Shown: in pieces, positions 5,886 through 5,936 of the stretch
Position numbering within the stretch: position 1 is the first letter of the stretch
Layout of the letters: each line of letters begins with the position of its first letter
NCBI GenBank assembly: GCA_937873255.1
Contig: CALMVM010000574.1
Span: forward strand, 2,031-7,966
DNA length: 5,936 nucleotides
Origin: an uncultured Verrucomicrobiota bacterium
GTDB lineage: Bacteria > Verrucomicrobiota > Verrucomicrobiia > Chthoniobacterales > SZAS-18
Reading direction: 5' to 3'
The notes under the pieces: generated by a model
Databases searched by the model: none
What the model was told of the DNA's origin: nothing
The model's input: the letters and a program-made list of their open reading frames with translations, nothing else
Made by a program: the position numbers and the translations under genes

Positions 5886-5936
5886 CTGCCTATCCGAATA
5901 ACTGGTTTGATGGTAGGTTTGGCGGGTGAAAACCTC

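Noticed and set aside
5886..5936. Possible attC or other recombination site: imperfect CCTATC/GGTAGG pairing and AGGTTT/AAACCT hairpin after the last gene
   Set aside because: The core GTTRRRY/RYYYAAC boxes of attC are not present in a proper arrangement, and the stems are short.

Overview
This is a GC-rich bacterial window with five protein-coding genes, packed tightly except for one short divergent control region. The exported DUF547 protein, with its ordinary Sec-type signal peptide, suggests a Gram-negative-type bacterium. Recognisable Shine-Dalgarno sequences are scarce upstream of the starts. That and the GC-rich style would fit a group such as Verrucomicrobiota, but this is a weak guess and no taxonomic marker is present.

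Layout: the 3' part of a 5-methylthioribose-kinase-like phosphotransferase (+, running in from the left edge) is followed 59 bp later by an exported DUF547 protein (+). These converge on a leftward pair, a radical SAM enzyme followed directly by a family 2-type glycosyltransferase resembling the arsenosugar-associated TIGR04283 family. The radical SAM gene diverges from an ArsM-type arsenite methyltransferase (+) across a gap of about 116 bp, which holds an 8-bp inverted repeat and a possible promoter. The last gene (+) looks unrelated. It is less GC-rich, and its core resembles the N-terminal nucleotide-kinase-like domain of anti-phage dCTP deaminases (DcdV/AvcD) without the deaminase half.

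How the genes may work together: ArsM would methylate arsenite using SAM. In known arsenosugar synthesis a radical SAM enzyme (ArsS) then attaches the 5'-deoxyadenosyl group of SAM to dimethylarsenic, and later steps remove adenine and add an aglycone or sugar. This window has ArsM, a radical SAM enzyme, the glycosyltransferase and a methylthioribose-kinase-like protein, which fits such a pathway. The radical SAM enzyme does not look like ArsS: it is much longer and has a cysteine-bearing C-terminal part that recalls the tetraether-synthase (Tes) type. The cluster may therefore make an arsenosugar by a variant route, or a lipid-linked organoarsenical. The assignment to arsenic rests on the ArsM cysteines and the glycosyltransferase family. 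The product is inference. The cluster probably continues beyond the left edge; no ArsS, nucleoside phosphorylase or ArsR is visible here.

No tRNA, rRNA, CRISPR array or complete insertion sequence was seen. No intergenic stretch exceeds 300 bases.
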